DNA of 64,000 nucleotides from Methylocapsa sp. D3K7 (lineage in GTDB: Bacteria; Pseudomonadota; Alphaproteobacteria; Rhizobiales; Beijerinckiaceae): positions 3,764,501 through 3,828,500 of the forward strand of contig NZ_CP123229.1 of the NCBI RefSeq assembly GCF_029855125.1. The letters run 5' to 3'. The first letter of the stretch is position 1. Each line of letters begins with the position of its first letter. Positions 1 through 9,349 of the stretch are shown here, one piece after another. The position numbers were made by a program, and so were the translations under genes. A model generated the notes under the pieces. It made no database searches and was not told the origin of the DNA. It was given only the letters and a program-made list of their open reading frames with translations.

Positions 1-140
1 CCGCCGCCATGCAATCCGCCTGGAAACTTGCATATTTCCTATGCTTGCTTTTTCTTCTCTTGGAAAAATAGCGCGGGAATGCGGTTCTGTCACGTACACT
101 CGGGCAACGGCTATAAATCCGGGGCTATTGGCTTCAGGCT

Positions 141-1346
141 TCAAGCCACCCTAAAATGCTTGGAGAGCTTGAGCCCCTGACCCTGGTAATTCGAGACCGA
201 TGTCGCGCCATAGAGAAGTTGCGGCGCCTCAGCCATCTTCTCATAGACCAGACGGCCGATCACTTGTCCATCCTCCAGAAAAAACGGCACCTCGTAACTG
301 CGGACTTCCAATACGGCGCGGGCCGAGGGACGGTTGTTGGTCCCGGCGCCAAAACCAGGATCGAAAAAGCCCGCGTAATGGACCCGGAATTCCCCCATCG
401 CGGGATCAATCGGAACCATTTCGGCGGCAAGATCTGGGGGGATTTGGAGCCGTTCCCGCGAAGCGAGAATGTAGAATTCATCCGGGTCAAGGATCAGCCT
501 TTTGTCCCGCCGCGCCCTAACCTCCACCCAATAATCGGCAATATTGTAGTCGGTGCGCTCCACGTCGAGAATATCAGCGTGCTTCTGCGCCTTGTAGCCG
601 ATGATCCCGTCGGCCGGTTCGGTGGCCAAGCCAACGCGAAGCACCAGCCCATTTTGTCGCAACTCCAAATCGTCGCCGTCTACGAGCGGGGTTTTTGCGT
701 GGCGTTCATGGAGCTCCCTTTCCTTGAGAGCAAAGTCACTGCCCGTGAGTTGTGACGAGGCAAGCCTGCGGAACCGGATCTGATTGAGCTTCGAGCCCTT
801 GCGCACCCGCACGCTGAAACTCCGCGGCGAGACCTCGGCGTAGAGCGGCCCCTCGTAGCCGCGTGCAACGCGGTCGAATACGTCCGATTTGTCAGTGATA
901 AGGCGGGTGAATATATCGAGGCGCCCGGTTGAGCTTTTAGGATTGGCGATTGCAGAAATGCTGTCGGGCAGCTTCAGGTGTTCAAGCAGTGGGATCACAT
1001 AAACGCAACCACGTTCCAGTACGGCCCCCTTACCATCGAGGCTAATTTCGTCGTCGACACTCTTCAAGGCATTGAAGCGATCCTGCACGGAATAGTTTGC
1101 GCCCGGCAGGAAGCTCGCACGGACGCGATACGCTTTGGCGCCCAAGCGAAGGTCGAGACTCGCTGGCTGGAACTGCGCATCTTCGAGCTCCAGGCTCGAA
1201 ATCATTTTGCGCCGCACCATCAGCTCGATCTTTTCGCGCGGGAGCAGGCCGAACTGGCTGCCGAAGTCGCTCGCGGCCAGAAGTGGGCTGGACTCGCCTG
1301 ACATGGGAGGGAACAAGGGATCCATCGCGGAACGAACGAAACTCAT
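141..1346 (-). CDS. dcd: dCTP deaminase, long rhizobial type (401 aa)
   Basis: Predicted 2'-deoxycytidine 5'-triphosphate deaminase, which makes dUTP from dCTP for thymidylate synthesis in the cytoplasm. The protein is about twice the length of E. coli Dcd, as is usual for the alphaproteobacterial form with two dUTPase/Dcd-like halves. The first half carries the QPASLDLRLG segment (around residue 57) and NPKSSTGRLDIF (around 135), typical of the trimeric dUTPase/Dcd fold. The second half repeats the fold and ends with a GQVIGRLVYEKM segment. The open frame runs further upstream to 1676. I chose ATG 1346 because GAGG lies six bases before it and the upstream residues look non-coding; ATG 1358 and 1325 are alternatives. 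It is divergent from metZ. Confidence 0.85.
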   Translation of the reverse strand: MSFVRSAMDPLFPPMSGESSPLLAASDFGSQFGLLPREKIELMVRRKMISSLELEDAQFQPASLDLRLGAKAYRVRASFLPGANYSVQDRFNALKSVDDEISLDGKGAVLERGCVYVIPLLEHLKLPDSISAIANPKSSTGRLDIFTRLITDKSDVFDRVARGYEGPLYAEVSPRSFSVRVRKGSKLNQIRFRRLASSQLTGSDFALKERELHERHAKTPLVDGDDLELRQNGLVLRVGLATEPADGIIGYKAQKHADILDVERTDYNIADYWVEVRARRDKRLILDPDEFYILASRERLQIPPDLAAEMVPIDPAMGEFRVHYAGFFDPGFGAGTNNRPSARAVLEVRSYEVPFFLEDGQVIGRLVYEKMAEAPQLLYGATSVSNYQGQGLKLSKHFRVA

Positions 1347-1602
1347 CGAAAGCCTCATGGGACAGGGCAACGATAAGCTTAAATTGATCTTCGCGGATTG
1401 TCGGTAGAGATTTTTTCTTTTTCCGGGTTTCGATGAAAATAATGCGTTTCCCATCCTTGAGATGCACGCCATCCAAGGGTAAGCAAGGAGGGAGTGCAAT
1501 CGCATGCCCCAAAATCCGAGGCAAACGGCTAAGTTAGCTGCAGTTCGGCTTGGCGCGCGTGCTGTCCGCCGCCGCCCTACCGGCCGTGACAAGGAGACCG
1601 GG

Positions 1603-2829
1603 ATGAACCCTCCCAGGCAAAAGCCTGACCTAAAAAACCTGCATCCGGCGACCCAGCTCGTCCATGGCGGCACCACCCGCTCGCAGTTTGGCGAAACCTC
1701 CGAGGCCTTGTTTCTGACCCAGGGCTTCGCCTATCCCGACATGGAAACGGCAGAGGCGCGGATGAAAGGTGCCGAGCCAGGTTTCGTTTACTCCCGTTAT
1801 TCCAATCCCACCGTCGCCATGTTCGAGGAGCGCATGGCTTTGCTCGAGGGCGCAGAAGCGGCGCGCGCGACGGCGAGCGGCATGGCCGCGGTCACCACGG
1901 CGCTTATGGCACAGCTCAAGGCTGGCGATCATGTGGTCGCGGCGAAAGCCATGTTTGGGGCCTGTCTCTACGTGGTCGAGGATTTGCTGCCGCGCTTTGG
2001 TGTTGCCTCGACGCTTGTCGATGGCACGGATCTTTCCCAGTGGCGGGCCGCCATGCGGCCGCAAACGAAGCTGCTGTTTCTCGAAACGCCGACCAATCCT
2101 TGCCTTGAAGTCTATGATCTGGCGGCGATCTCGAAGATCGCGCATGAACATGGCGCCCGTCTCGTCGTCGACAATGTTTTCGCGACGCCAATTTTGCAAA
2201 AACCCCTTCAGCATGGAGCCGATTGCGTCGTCTATTCGGCCACCAAGCATATTGATGGGCATGGCCGATGTCTTGGCGGAATCATTCTCGGCAGTCGTGA
2301 TCTGATCGAAAACGAGATCCATAATTTTTACAAGCAAACCGGGCCGTGCTTGTCGCCTTTCAATGCCTGGGTGTTCTTGAAATCGCTTGAAACGCTTGCC
2401 TTGCGCATTCAGCAGCAAACCCTGACCGCCGCGCGGATCGCCGATTTTCTCAGCGGCCACCGCCATATCCTGAAAGTTCGCTATCCAGGCCGGCCGGATC
2501 ATCCGCAGGCCGAACTGGTCAAACGGCAGATGATGGGCGGCGGCACTCTCGTTGCCTTCGAGGTGGCTGGTGGCAAGCCCGCGGCCTATGCCGTCGGCAA
2601 TCAGCTTTCCCTTATCACCATCGCCAACAATCTCGGGGATGCGAAAAGCCTCATCACCCATCCGGCGACGACGACGCATCAACGGCTGACGCCGGAGGCA
2701 AAGGCCGCCTTGGGCGTAGGGGAGGGGCTGTTGCGCCTTTCGGCCGGGCTCGAGGACGCGGCCGATCTCATCGCGGATTTGGACGCGGCGCTCGCGGTCC
2801 TCGACCGCGAGGAGCTCGCCGCCGAGTGA
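1603..2829 (+). CDS. metZ: O-succinylhomoserine sulfhydrylase
   Basis: PLP-dependent Cys/Met metabolism enzyme (408 aa) that is expected to convert O-succinyl-homoserine and sulfide to homocysteine in methionine synthesis. Visible family marks are the YSRYSNPT motif near residue 63, the PLP-region [19 protein letters not shown], and the lysine motif [12 protein letters not shown], where the Lys forms the Schiff base. The C-terminal part has the [14 protein letters not shown] segment common to this family. The reading frame is open back to 1504, but the ATG at 1603 follows a clear AAGGAG at 1591-1596, so that start is preferred. The 250-base leader before it shows no SAM-II or SAH riboswitch that I could recognise. 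The gene ends just before the trxA leader. Confidence 0.9.
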   Translation: MNPPRQKPDLKNLHPATQLVHGGTTRSQFGETSEALFLTQGFAYPDMETAEARMKGAEPGFVYSRYSNPTVAMFEERMALLEGAEAARATASGMAAVTTALMAQLKAGDHVVAAKAMFGACLYVVEDLLPRFGVASTLVDGTDLSQWRAAMRPQTKLLFLETPTNPCLEVYDLAAISKIAHEHGARLVVDNVFATPILQKPLQHGADCVVYSATKHIDGHGRCLGGIILGSRDLIENEIHNFYKQTGPCLSPFNAWVFLKSLETLALRIQQQTLTAARIADFLSGHRHILKVRYPGRPDHPQAELVKRQMMGGGTLVAFEVAGGKPAAYAVGNQLSLITIANNLGDAKSLITHPATTTHQRLTPEAKAALGVGEGLLRLSAGLEDAADLIADLDAALAVLDREELAAE

Positions 2830-2933
2830 CCAGGGATCAAGGTGCAGCCGCGCGCCTTGACGCAAGCCTTACGCCTTCTTACTTTGCTAGGAGCCGCGCG
2901 AGTCCCCGTGCCGGAATTTTACGAGAGATGGCC

Positions 2934-3254
2934 ATGTCCACCGTCAAAGTGACCGATACGAATTTCAAATCCGAAGTCGTCGGGGCGAGCGGCCCGATCG
3001 TCGTGGATTTTTGGGCCGAGTGGTGCGGGCCGTGCAAGATGATCGGGCCGGTGCTGGAAGAAATCGCGGCGGAATTGAAGGGCCAGGTAACGATCGCCAA
3101 ACTGAATGTTGACGAGAATCCTGGCGTTGCCGGAAGCTATGGTATTCGCAGCATCCCGACATTGATGCTTTTCAAGGATGGCAAGATGACCTCCACCAAG
3201 GTTGGCGCCGCTCCGAAAAGCGAATTGAAAAGATGGATCACGGAAACGATCTGA
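2934..3254 (+). CDS. trxA: Thioredoxin
   Basis: Small cytoplasmic disulfide reductase (106 aa), of the standard thioredoxin length. The active site WCGPC sits near residue 30 after the VVDFWAEW strand, and the cis-proline loop is [10 protein letters not shown]. The frame is open from 2826, but MSTVKVTD at 2934 fits the family N-terminus; an ATG at 2928 is two codons earlier. A purine-rich GAGAG lies just in front. A strong intrinsic terminator follows 22 bases after the stop, so this gene ends its transcript. It probably reads from its own promoter or together with metZ. Confidence 0.95.
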   Translation: MSTVKVTDTNFKSEVVGASGPIVVDFWAEWCGPCKMIGPVLEEIAAELKGQVTIAKLNVDENPGVAGSYGIRSIPTLMLFKDGKMTSTKVGAAPKSELKRWITETI

Positions 3255-3276
3255 CCGCCAATTTCGGGCAGAATTC

Positions 3277-3305
3277 TAAAAGGGCCTCGGATGGGGCCCT
3301 TTTTG
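3277..3305 (+). terminator. Rho-independent terminator after trxA
   Basis: A perfect stem AGGGCC/GGCCCT with an 8-base loop is followed by TTTTT and preceded by an A run. It lies directly behind the trxA stop codon. Confidence 0.9.
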
Positions 3306-3431
3306 CTTGAAAATTGCTCAGAAATCTTGCTCGCTCGCGACAAACGGGGCGTGCATCACATACAACGCGACCATCGCTAAAATTCGCCGGGTTGCTACCG
3401 CAGTTTGACGAGCCGGTATTGGGACAATGAG

Positions 3432-4067
3432 ATGGGCAAATATGCGGTGAAGGAAATATTCCTCACTTTGCAGGGCGAAGGCGCACAGGCCGGGCGAGCC
3501 GCCGTATTTTGCCGTTTCTCGGGCTGCAATCTCTGGTCGGGTCAGGAAAGAGATCGTACTGATGCCGTTTGCGGCTTTTGCGATACCGATTTTGTTGGCA
3601 CGGACGGAGCTGGCGGTGGAAGCTTTCTCGACGCCGAGGCTCTTGCCGGGGCCATCGAACGGAGCTGGGCCGCCGGCCAAACCGATCGTTTCGCCGTCTT
3701 CACCGGCGGTGAACCTTTGTTGCAGCTTGATGCCGCGCTGATTAGCGCCGTCCATGCGCGGGGGTTTGAAATCGCGGTCGAAACCAACGGCACCTTGGCG
3801 CCGCCGCCCGGTCTCGACTGGCTCTGCGTCAGCCCCAAGGCTGGTGCGCCGCTCGTCGCCAAGGCGGGGTCCGAGTTGAAGCTGGTTTTTCCGCAGAAGG
3901 GTCTGTTGCCGGATATGTTAAGCGATCTCGCCTTCTCGCATTTCTGGTTGCAGCCGATGGATGGCGACAACCGGGCTGCCAATACGGCTGCGGCGATCGC
4001 CTATTGTCTCGATCATCCGCGCTGGCGGCTCAGCCTGCAAACCCATAAGATCACCGGCATTCCATGA
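3432..4067 (+). CDS. queE: 7-carboxy-7-deazaguanine synthase
   Basis: Radical SAM enzyme (211 aa) that makes 7-carboxy-7-deazaguanine from 6-carboxytetrahydropterin in queuosine biosynthesis. The N-terminal substrate-binding stretch IFLTLQGEGAQAGR and the variant iron-sulfur motif are visible: a Cys, 14 residues, a Cys, two residues, a Cys (C-NLW...-CGFC), which is typical of proteobacterial QueE rather than classical CX3CX2C. The SAM-binding FTGGEPLLQ and the VETNGT motif follow. Start ATG 3432 gives the family N-terminus; the Shine-Dalgarno is weak. The stop is 10 bases before the queD start, so queE and queD form an operon. Confidence 0.93.
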   Translation: MGKYAVKEIFLTLQGEGAQAGRAAVFCRFSGCNLWSGQERDRTDAVCGFCDTDFVGTDGAGGGSFLDAEALAGAIERSWAAGQTDRFAVFTGGEPLLQLDAALISAVHARGFEIAVETNGTLAPPPGLDWLCVSPKAGAPLVAKAGSELKLVFPQKGLLPDMLSDLAFSHFWLQPMDGDNRAANTAAAIAYCLDHPRWRLSLQTHKITGIP

Positions 4068-4077
4068 AAGTTTGTGT

Positions 4078-4434
4078 GTGAGAATTTCGCAAGCCTTCCG
4101 TTTCGAGGCGGCACATGTTTTGCCGAATGTCGCCGATGGGCATCGCTGCCGTCGGCTGCACGGACACTCCTATCGCGTGGAGTTGCGGCTTGACGGTCCT
4201 GTCGATCCGGTCACCGGCTTCGTCGTGGATTTCCTTGCGATCGAAACCGTTTTCCAGCCGTTGCTTGATCGTCTCGATCATTACTATCTGAACGATATCG
4301 AGGGGCTTGAAAATCCGACGGCGGAAAATATCGCGATCTGGATCTGGGAGCGGACAAAGGCGGCGCTGCCGCAGCTTACGAGCGTCGTCGTGTTCGAGAC
4401 GCAAGACTGCTTTGCCGAGTATGATGGAAACTGA
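4078..4434 (+). CDS. queD: 6-carboxytetrahydropterin synthase
   Basis: QueD/PTPS-family enzyme (118 aa) acting before QueE: it converts dihydroneopterin triphosphate, the product of FolE, to 6-carboxytetrahydropterin. Zinc ligands are visible as FEAAH near residue 11 and HGHSY further on; the FVVDFLAIE segment and the C-terminal VFETQDC also fit. No ATG is available in frame at the family N-terminus. GTG 4078 is preferred because GAAAG lies seven bases before it; TTG 4072 is possible. An ATG at 4064 overlapping the queE stop reads only five codons before a stop. It converges on the cyd operon, with only seven bases between stops. Confidence 0.92.
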   Translation: MRISQAFRFEAAHVLPNVADGHRCRRLHGHSYRVELRLDGPVDPVTGFVVDFLAIETVFQPLLDRLDHYYLNDIEGLENPTAENIAIWIWERTKAALPQLTSVVVFETQDCFAEYDGN

Positions 4435-4441
4435 GGTAAGC

Positions 4442-4570
4442 TTATTCACCCTCCTCGGTGCTGACCGCGCGTTCGGCCGAGGCCAAGTCCTTCTGCTCAA
4501 GCCAGAGCGCGTTGATGATCGAGAAAGAGATCGCGAAGCTAACCCCAAGCGCCCAAGAAAAATACCACAT
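4442..4570 (-). CDS. cydX: Cytochrome bd oxidase small subunit CydX (42 aa)
   Basis: A 42-aa single-pass membrane peptide read after cydB. It begins MWYFSWALGVSFA and continues to INALWLEQ, which matches the CydX/YbgT pattern (MWYF, WxLG, then NALW). CydX binds CydAB and stabilises the heme centres. The start ATG has GGAG eight to twelve bases before it, and the gene begins 28 bases behind cydB. The tail after the membrane helix is acidic and short. This gene is too short for most ORF callers. Confidence 0.9.
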   Translation of the reverse strand: MWYFSWALGVSFAISFSIINALWLEQKDLASAERAVSTEEGE

Positions 4571-4598
4571 GCAAAGACTCCGTCTTTATCTGTCGCGA

Positions 4599-5738
4599 TC
4601 AATAAAGGGTTGAGCTATTGTCCTCGACATAGGCCATCGTCACGCGGCCGCGCAGCACGCGATAAATGAAAGCCGTATAGGCCAGAACGATCGGCAGGAA
4701 GATCAAGGTTGCGACAAGCATGATCAGCAAGGTCGTGCGGCTCGAGGAACTGTCCCAAACGGTGAGGCTTGCATTGGGATCGAGCGAAGAGGGAAGCAAG
4801 AATGGAAACGAACTCAGCCCTGCGGTGGCAACCACACCAGCCACAGCGACGCCGCTTGCGATCAATGTGAGTCCCACTCGCTGACCGCGCAAAAGAACAA
4901 TCGTCAAACCGGCGCCTGCAAAAACCAACGCCGGTGCAATCAGCATCCAGGGATGCGTCGCATAATTCGAGAGCAATCCGCGTGGCACGCGCGCGACCGT
5001 CTTCAGCAAGGGATTCGAGGGACCATTGTGCACGAGAGCACTCGTGATTTTGTACCCTTCCAAGCCAACCCACACGTAGACTCCGCAAATGATAAACAGC
5101 GCCAGAAGGAGGATGGCGGCGAAGCGCGCATAGGCAGCGGCGCGATCCGCCACGGGCGGCCCCGCCTTGAGCGCGAGATAGGCGCCGCCATGCATGACAA
5201 GCATGGCGCAACTCACAAGGCCGCACAGCAGCGCGAAAGGATTGAGCAGGCCCAACAGATCACCCTCATAGGTCATGCGCAATGCGCCATCGAGGCGAAA
5301 CGGAACGCCCTGCAGCGCATTGCCAACCGCAACGCCGAAAATCAAAGCGGGAACCGTTCCACTGATAAATAAAGCGAAGTCCCAGAAAGAGCGCCAGAGC
5401 GGATGTTCGACCTCGGAGTGAAATTTGAAACTCACGGGACGTAAAATCAACGCGGCGAGCGCGAGGAACATGGCGAGATAAAAGCCGGAGAAGGCGACCG
5501 CATAGAGCATCGGCCAAGCGGCGAAGATGGCACCCGCGCCAAGGATCAGCCAAACCTGATTGCCTTCCCAGACGGGGCCAATCGTGTTCATGACGAGCCT
5601 TCGTTCGTTATCGGTCCGCGCGACGAAGGGCAACAGCATGGCGGCGCCGATATCGAAACCATCCATGACAGAGAAACCGATCAGCAAGGTGCCCAGTAAC
5701 AGCCACCAAATCAGGCGCAAGATTTCATAGTCCAGCAT
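4599..5738 (-). CDS. cydB: Cytochrome bd ubiquinol oxidase subunit II
   Basis: Polytopic inner-membrane protein (379 aa) pairing with CydA. It starts MLDYEILRLIWWLLLG and contains the MDGFDIGAAMLLP motif near residue 26 and GPVWEGNQVW around 54, both diagnostic of CydB. There are eight or nine hydrophobic helices along the sequence. The length equals that of E. coli CydB. A perfect AAGGAG lies six bases before the start. It sits 18 bases behind cydA in the operon cydP-cydA-cydB-cydX. Confidence 0.95.
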   Translation of the reverse strand: MLDYEILRLIWWLLLGTLLIGFSVMDGFDIGAAMLLPFVARTDNERRLVMNTIGPVWEGNQVWLILGAGAIFAAWPMLYAVAFSGFYLAMFLALAALILRPVSFKFHSEVEHPLWRSFWDFALFISGTVPALIFGVAVGNALQGVPFRLDGALRMTYEGDLLGLLNPFALLCGLVSCAMLVMHGGAYLALKAGPPVADRAAAYARFAAILLLALFIICGVYVWVGLEGYKITSALVHNGPSNPLLKTVARVPRGLLSNYATHPWMLIAPALVFAGAGLTIVLLRGQRVGLTLIASGVAVAGVVATAGLSSFPFLLPSSLDPNASLTVWDSSSSRTTLLIMLVATLIFLPIVLAYTAFIYRVLRGRVTMAYVEDNSSTLY

Positions 5739-5756
5739 GGTGCGCTCCTTTGAAGC

Positions 5757-7328
5757 CTATTCCGCGGCGTTGGGGGCAGCTAGTGTTTGGGCGCGAGGCT
5801 CCGGCGCGATGTCTCCTGGGCCAAGACGAATGGCCCTGATCATGAGATAAATTTCGACAAGGAGGAGTGCCGAATAAAAGCCGATGAAGCCGAAGAGGGT
5901 TACGAGAACATTGCTTGCGGAAATGTTCGATACCGCAAGAAACGTCGGCAGCACGCCTTCGACCACCCATGGCTGGCGGCCGACTTCCGCGACGATCCAG
6001 CCCGATTCGGCGGCGATCCAAGGGAGCGGCAGGGTGAACGCCAAAGCCCAAAGCAACCAGCGCGTTCGCAGAATAGGTCCCGTCGATATGAGATAGAAGG
6101 CAAGGCCGAATAAAAAGATAAAGTAAAAACCAAGCCCAACCATGAGACGGAACGACCAAAAGAGCAATGCCACGGGCGGCACCGTGCTCCAGGCGGCCTC
6201 TTTGATTTCAGCTTCAGTTGCCTTCTCAATATCGGGGCGGATTTTCTTGAGAAGAAGCGCATAGCCGAGATCGTCGGCGTACTGCTCGAGCTGAGCCCTA
6301 GCGTTCACATCAGTCTTGTCGGTTCGCAATTTTTCGAGGGCGGAGTACGCAAGAAGCCCGGACCAAATATGGTCCTGGTTGCGCTGAACCAGTTCCGTGA
6401 TGCCCGGGACTTTCTCATCAAGCGAATGGGTTGTGATGAGACCAAGCACCCAAGGGATGCGCACAGCGTAATCGGTCCGGTGTTCGGCCTGGTTGGGAAA
6501 CCCAAAAAGCGTGAAGGATGCGGGTGGCGGCTCGGTCTCCCACATCGCTTCGATCGAAGAGATTTTCATCTTTTGATTTTCGGTGGCGGTATATCCGCTC
6601 GAGTCACCGAGCACCACCACCGAGAGAGCGGAGGCGAGGCCGAAACTCACCGCGACCGTCAGCGAGCGCCACGCGATCTCGATATGCTTGCCAAGCAGCA
6701 GATAGATCGCGCTCACGGATGCGACGAACATCGCGCCGGTGACATAGCCAGCGCTCACCGTGTGAACAAATTTTTCCTGCGCCACAATGTTGAAGATGAT
6801 CGCGCCGAAGTCGGTGACTTCCATCCGCATCGTGTCCGGATTGAAATGGGCGCCGACGGGATGCAGCATCCAGCCGTTGGCGATCAGAATCCAGAGCGCC
6901 GAAAGATTGGAGCCGATCGCGACGAGCCAAGTGACGGCGAGATGCGCGACTTTCGACAAGCGGTCCCAGCCGAAAAAGAACAGTCCAACGAAACTGGCTT
7001 CAAGGAAAAAGGCCATCAATCCTTCGATCGCCAGCGGTGCCCCAAAGATGTCACCTACATAGTGACTGTAGTAGGCCCAGTTCATTCCAAACTGGAATTC
7101 CATGGTGATGCCGGTGGCAACGCCCATGGCGAAATTGATGCCGAACAGCACCCCCCAGAACTTGGTTGCCTGGCGCCAGACCTCCTTGCCGGTCATGACA
7201 TATACGCTCTCCATAATGCCGAGCAGAATCGAGAGGCCGAGCGTCAAGGGCACGAACAGAAAATGGTAAAGAGCGGTCAAGCCAAATTGCAGCCTAGAGA
7301 GCTGCACAACGTCCATCGCAGTGCTCAT
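5757..7328 (-). CDS. cydA: Cytochrome bd ubiquinol oxidase subunit I
   Basis: Quinol-oxidising, heme-bearing subunit (523 aa) of the high-affinity cytochrome bd oxidase in the inner membrane. The N-terminus has SRLQFGLTALYHFLFVPLT, with the heme b595 ligand His in the first helix, and the conserved GRQPW motif lies near residue 441. The total length is close to E. coli CydA, which points to a long Q-loop form. The reading frame is open for another 500 codons upstream, but that part is antisense noise over the aldehyde dehydrogenase. The start at 7328 is fixed by AAGGAG nine bases before it and by the ATGA overlap with the preceding small gene. Confidence 0.96.
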   Translation of the reverse strand: MSTAMDVVQLSRLQFGLTALYHFLFVPLTLGLSILLGIMESVYVMTGKEVWRQATKFWGVLFGINFAMGVATGITMEFQFGMNWAYYSHYVGDIFGAPLAIEGLMAFFLEASFVGLFFFGWDRLSKVAHLAVTWLVAIGSNLSALWILIANGWMLHPVGAHFNPDTMRMEVTDFGAIIFNIVAQEKFVHTVSAGYVTGAMFVASVSAIYLLLGKHIEIAWRSLTVAVSFGLASALSVVVLGDSSGYTATENQKMKISSIEAMWETEPPPASFTLFGFPNQAEHRTDYAVRIPWVLGLITTHSLDEKVPGITELVQRNQDHIWSGLLAYSALEKLRTDKTDVNARAQLEQYADDLGYALLLKKIRPDIEKATEAEIKEAAWSTVPPVALLFWSFRLMVGLGFYFIFLFGLAFYLISTGPILRTRWLLWALAFTLPLPWIAAESGWIVAEVGRQPWVVEGVLPTFLAVSNISASNVLVTLFGFIGFYSALLLVEIYLMIRAIRLGPGDIAPEPRAQTLAAPNAAE

Positions 7329-7519
7329 GGTGAAATGCTCCTTGGCTGCTTTTCCGTCGCGGCGCCGATCAAATGTTCCTGCATGCTTGCCGCATCGATC
7401 CTTGGCCGCTGCCTGGGACTGAACACGAAGAGAGCCGCAGCTAGGATGACGATCAGTTTTATGGTCAAGACAAGCGTGATCTCTAGGACAAGCGGATGCT
7501 GCGGCATGTGGGACATCAT
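7325..7519 (-). CDS. cydP: Putative small cyd-operon subunit CydP-like
   Basis: Small protein with one membrane helix (LEITLVLTIKLIVILAAALF) followed by a polar tail with FSPRQRPRID. This architecture, and its place as first gene before cydA, fit the CydP family of putative cytochrome bd accessory subunits. Its stop codon overlaps the cydA start by four bases (ATGA), so translation is probably coupled. The start is uncertain: the frame is open from a TTG at 7534, with ATG at 7519, 7516 and 7507, and none has a good Shine-Dalgarno. Family assignment is from memory of the motif, not a search. Confidence 0.65.
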   Translation of the reverse strand: MMSHMPQHPLVLEITLVLTIKLIVILAAALFVFSPRQRPRIDAASMQEHLIGAATEKQPRSISP

Positions 7520-7541
7520 ATTGCGCTGCGGCAAGAGGACA

Positions 7542-7555
7542 TTGATATGGATCAG
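7542..7555. promoter_or_regulatory. FNR/FixK-type box before the cyd operon
   Basis: The sequence TTGAT-ATGG-ATCAG matches the consensus TTGAT-N4-ATCAA in nine of ten fixed positions. It is the only such site noticed in an intergenic region of the window and lies directly in front of cydP-cydA-cydB-cydX, an operon known to be under FNR-type oxygen control in other proteobacteria. Confidence 0.6.
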
Positions 7556-7814
7556 CCCATGCTTTGATGTTAGATGCAGAACAGCGCCAAAGCCAGGTAA
7601 TCGTCCAACCGGCTAATGTGCCGCGTCTGGCTCTGACAAGCGATTTCGCATAACGCCAGTCGGAAAAATAAATCCTTCCCAAGCGCCGGAAAAGCGCTAG
7701 ATCTACAAGCCGGTAAGGACTGGCAAAGCCAGGCATCGCCGCCGGGGAGGATCTATCGAGAAACTCCCTTACGCCCGCCCCCAGCGGCCGTCTAATAATA
7801 TCAGGGAGGCAAGG

Positions 7815-9335
7815 ATGGTCGATAAGATTCTGGCCGACATCGCCAATCAGATTGCGATTAGACCGCATTATGACAATTTTATTGGCGGCAAATGGGTTCC
7901 GGCGGTCAAAGGCCAAACCTTCGAGAATATTTCGCCAATCGACGGTCACGTGGTTTGCACGATCGCCCGCTCCACGGCCGAGGATGTGGAATTGGCCCTT
8001 GATGCCGCGCATGCGGCGCGAGAGGCCTGGGGAAGCACCTCTCCAGCGGAGCGCTCGCTCGCGCTTTTGCGGATCGCCGACCGGATCGAACAGAAGCTCG
8101 ATCTTCTGGCCCTGGTCGAGACGATCGACAATGGCAAGCCGATCCGCGAAACCAAGGCCGCCGATCTGCCGCTGGCGATCGATCATTTCCGCTATTTCGC
8201 CGGCTGCATTAGGGCGCAAGAAGGCAGCATAGGCGAGATCGACCATGATACGGTAGCTTATCATTTCCATGAGCCGCTTGGCGTCGTGGCGCAAATCATC
8301 CCGTGGAATTTTCCGCTCCTGATGGCGGTATGGAAACTCGCGCCAGCGCTGGCCGCGGGGAATTGCGTCGTTTTGAAACCGGCCGAGCAGACGCCGATGA
8401 GCATCATGGTCCTCATGGACATGATCGGCGATCTTTTGCCGCCAGGCGTCCTCAATGTCATCAATGGCTTTGGCGCCGAGGCGGGCAAGCCACTGGCTCA
8501 GAGCAAGCGAATCGCCAAGGTCGCCTTCACCGGCGAGACGACGACCGGCCGCCTCATCATGCAATATGCCTCGGAAAATATCATTCCCGTGACGCTGGAA
8601 CTGGGCGGCAAATCCCCCAACATTTTTTTCGAGGATGTCGCCGCGCAAGACGATGATTTTCTCGACAAGGCGCTCGAAGGCTTCGCAATGTTTGCCTTCA
8701 ATCAGGGTGAGGTCTGTACCTGTCCGTCGCGGGCCCTGGTCCATGAGAAAATTTACGATCGCTTCATGGAACGGGCGATTCGTCGCGTCAAAGCGATGAA
8801 GCAGGGCAATCCGCTCGATCCGGCGACCCAGGTCGGCGCGCAAGCCTCCAACGACCAGCTCGAAAAGATTCTCTCCTATCTCGATATCGGCCGCCAGGAA
8901 GGCGCCAAGGTTCTAACCGGCGGTGCCCGCGCCGAAGTAGGGGCGGAGCTTTCCGGCGGCTATTATGTGCAGCCGACGATACTTGAAGGCCACAACAAAA
9001 TGCGGATCTTCCAAGAGGAGATCTTTGGGCCTGTCCTTTCCGTCACAAAATTCAAGGACGACGAGGAGGCGCTCGCGATCGCCAATGACTCTCTCTATGG
9101 TCTTGGCGCCGGAGTCTGGACGCGCGACGGCACGAGGGCCTACCGGTTTGGCCGCGCGCTGCAAGCCGGGCGGGTGTGGACCAATTGCTACCATCTTTAT
9201 CCGGCGCACGCGGCCTTCGGCGGCTATAAGCAATCGGGCATTGGGCGGGAAAATCATAAGATGATGCTTGACCATTACCAGAAGACCAAAAATCTTCTCG
9301 TTAGCTACAGCCCGAAGGCAGCGGGTTTTTTCTGA
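7815..9335 (+). CDS. NAD-dependent aldehyde dehydrogenase (ExaC/AcoD type)
   Basis: Aldehyde dehydrogenase (506 aa) that should oxidise acetaldehyde or similar aldehydes to the acid in the cytoplasm. It shows the NAD-binding segment [11 protein letters not shown] (around residue 160), the Glu motif [11 protein letters not shown] (around 263), and the catalytic Cys in [11 protein letters not shown] (around 300). The GEVCTCPSR form is that of the ExaC/AcoD acetaldehyde dehydrogenases. GGGAGG lies five bases before the start. The DUF779 gene that follows 14 bases later is the usual companion of this subgroup. In a methylotroph it could serve C2 substrates; that is inference. Confidence 0.9.
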   Translation: MVDKILADIANQIAIRPHYDNFIGGKWVPAVKGQTFENISPIDGHVVCTIARSTAEDVELALDAAHAAREAWGSTSPAERSLALLRIADRIEQKLDLLALVETIDNGKPIRETKAADLPLAIDHFRYFAGCIRAQEGSIGEIDHDTVAYHFHEPLGVVAQIIPWNFPLLMAVWKLAPALAAGNCVVLKPAEQTPMSIMVLMDMIGDLLPPGVLNVINGFGAEAGKPLAQSKRIAKVAFTGETTTGRLIMQYASENIIPVTLELGGKSPNIFFEDVAAQDDDFLDKALEGFAMFAFNQGEVCTCPSRALVHEKIYDRFMERAIRRVKAMKQGNPLDPATQVGAQASNDQLEKILSYLDIGRQEGAKVLTGGARAEVGAELSGGYYVQPTILEGHNKMRIFQEEIFGPVLSVTKFKDDEEALAIANDSLYGLGAGVWTRDGTRAYRFGRALQAGRVWTNCYHLYPAHAAFGGYKQSGIGRENHKMMLDHYQKTKNLLVSYSPKAAGFF

Positions 9336-9349
9336 AACCGGAGTTTGTG

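Noticed and set aside
1..140. Possible end of a gene at the left edge
   Set aside because: No frame shows coding character in the first 140 bases.
1378..1602. Possible SAM-II or SAH riboswitch before metZ
   Set aside because: The key conserved loops of either class could not be found; only a loose CCGAGG match is present.
6369..7616. A 415-codon open frame on the plus strand
   Set aside because: It is the shadow of cydA: composition rich in Arg, His and Gln and no domain.
7329..8843. Long open frame upstream of cydA on the minus strand
   Set aside because: It is antisense to the aldehyde dehydrogenase, has no family signal, and the cydA start is fixed by its ribosome site and coupling.
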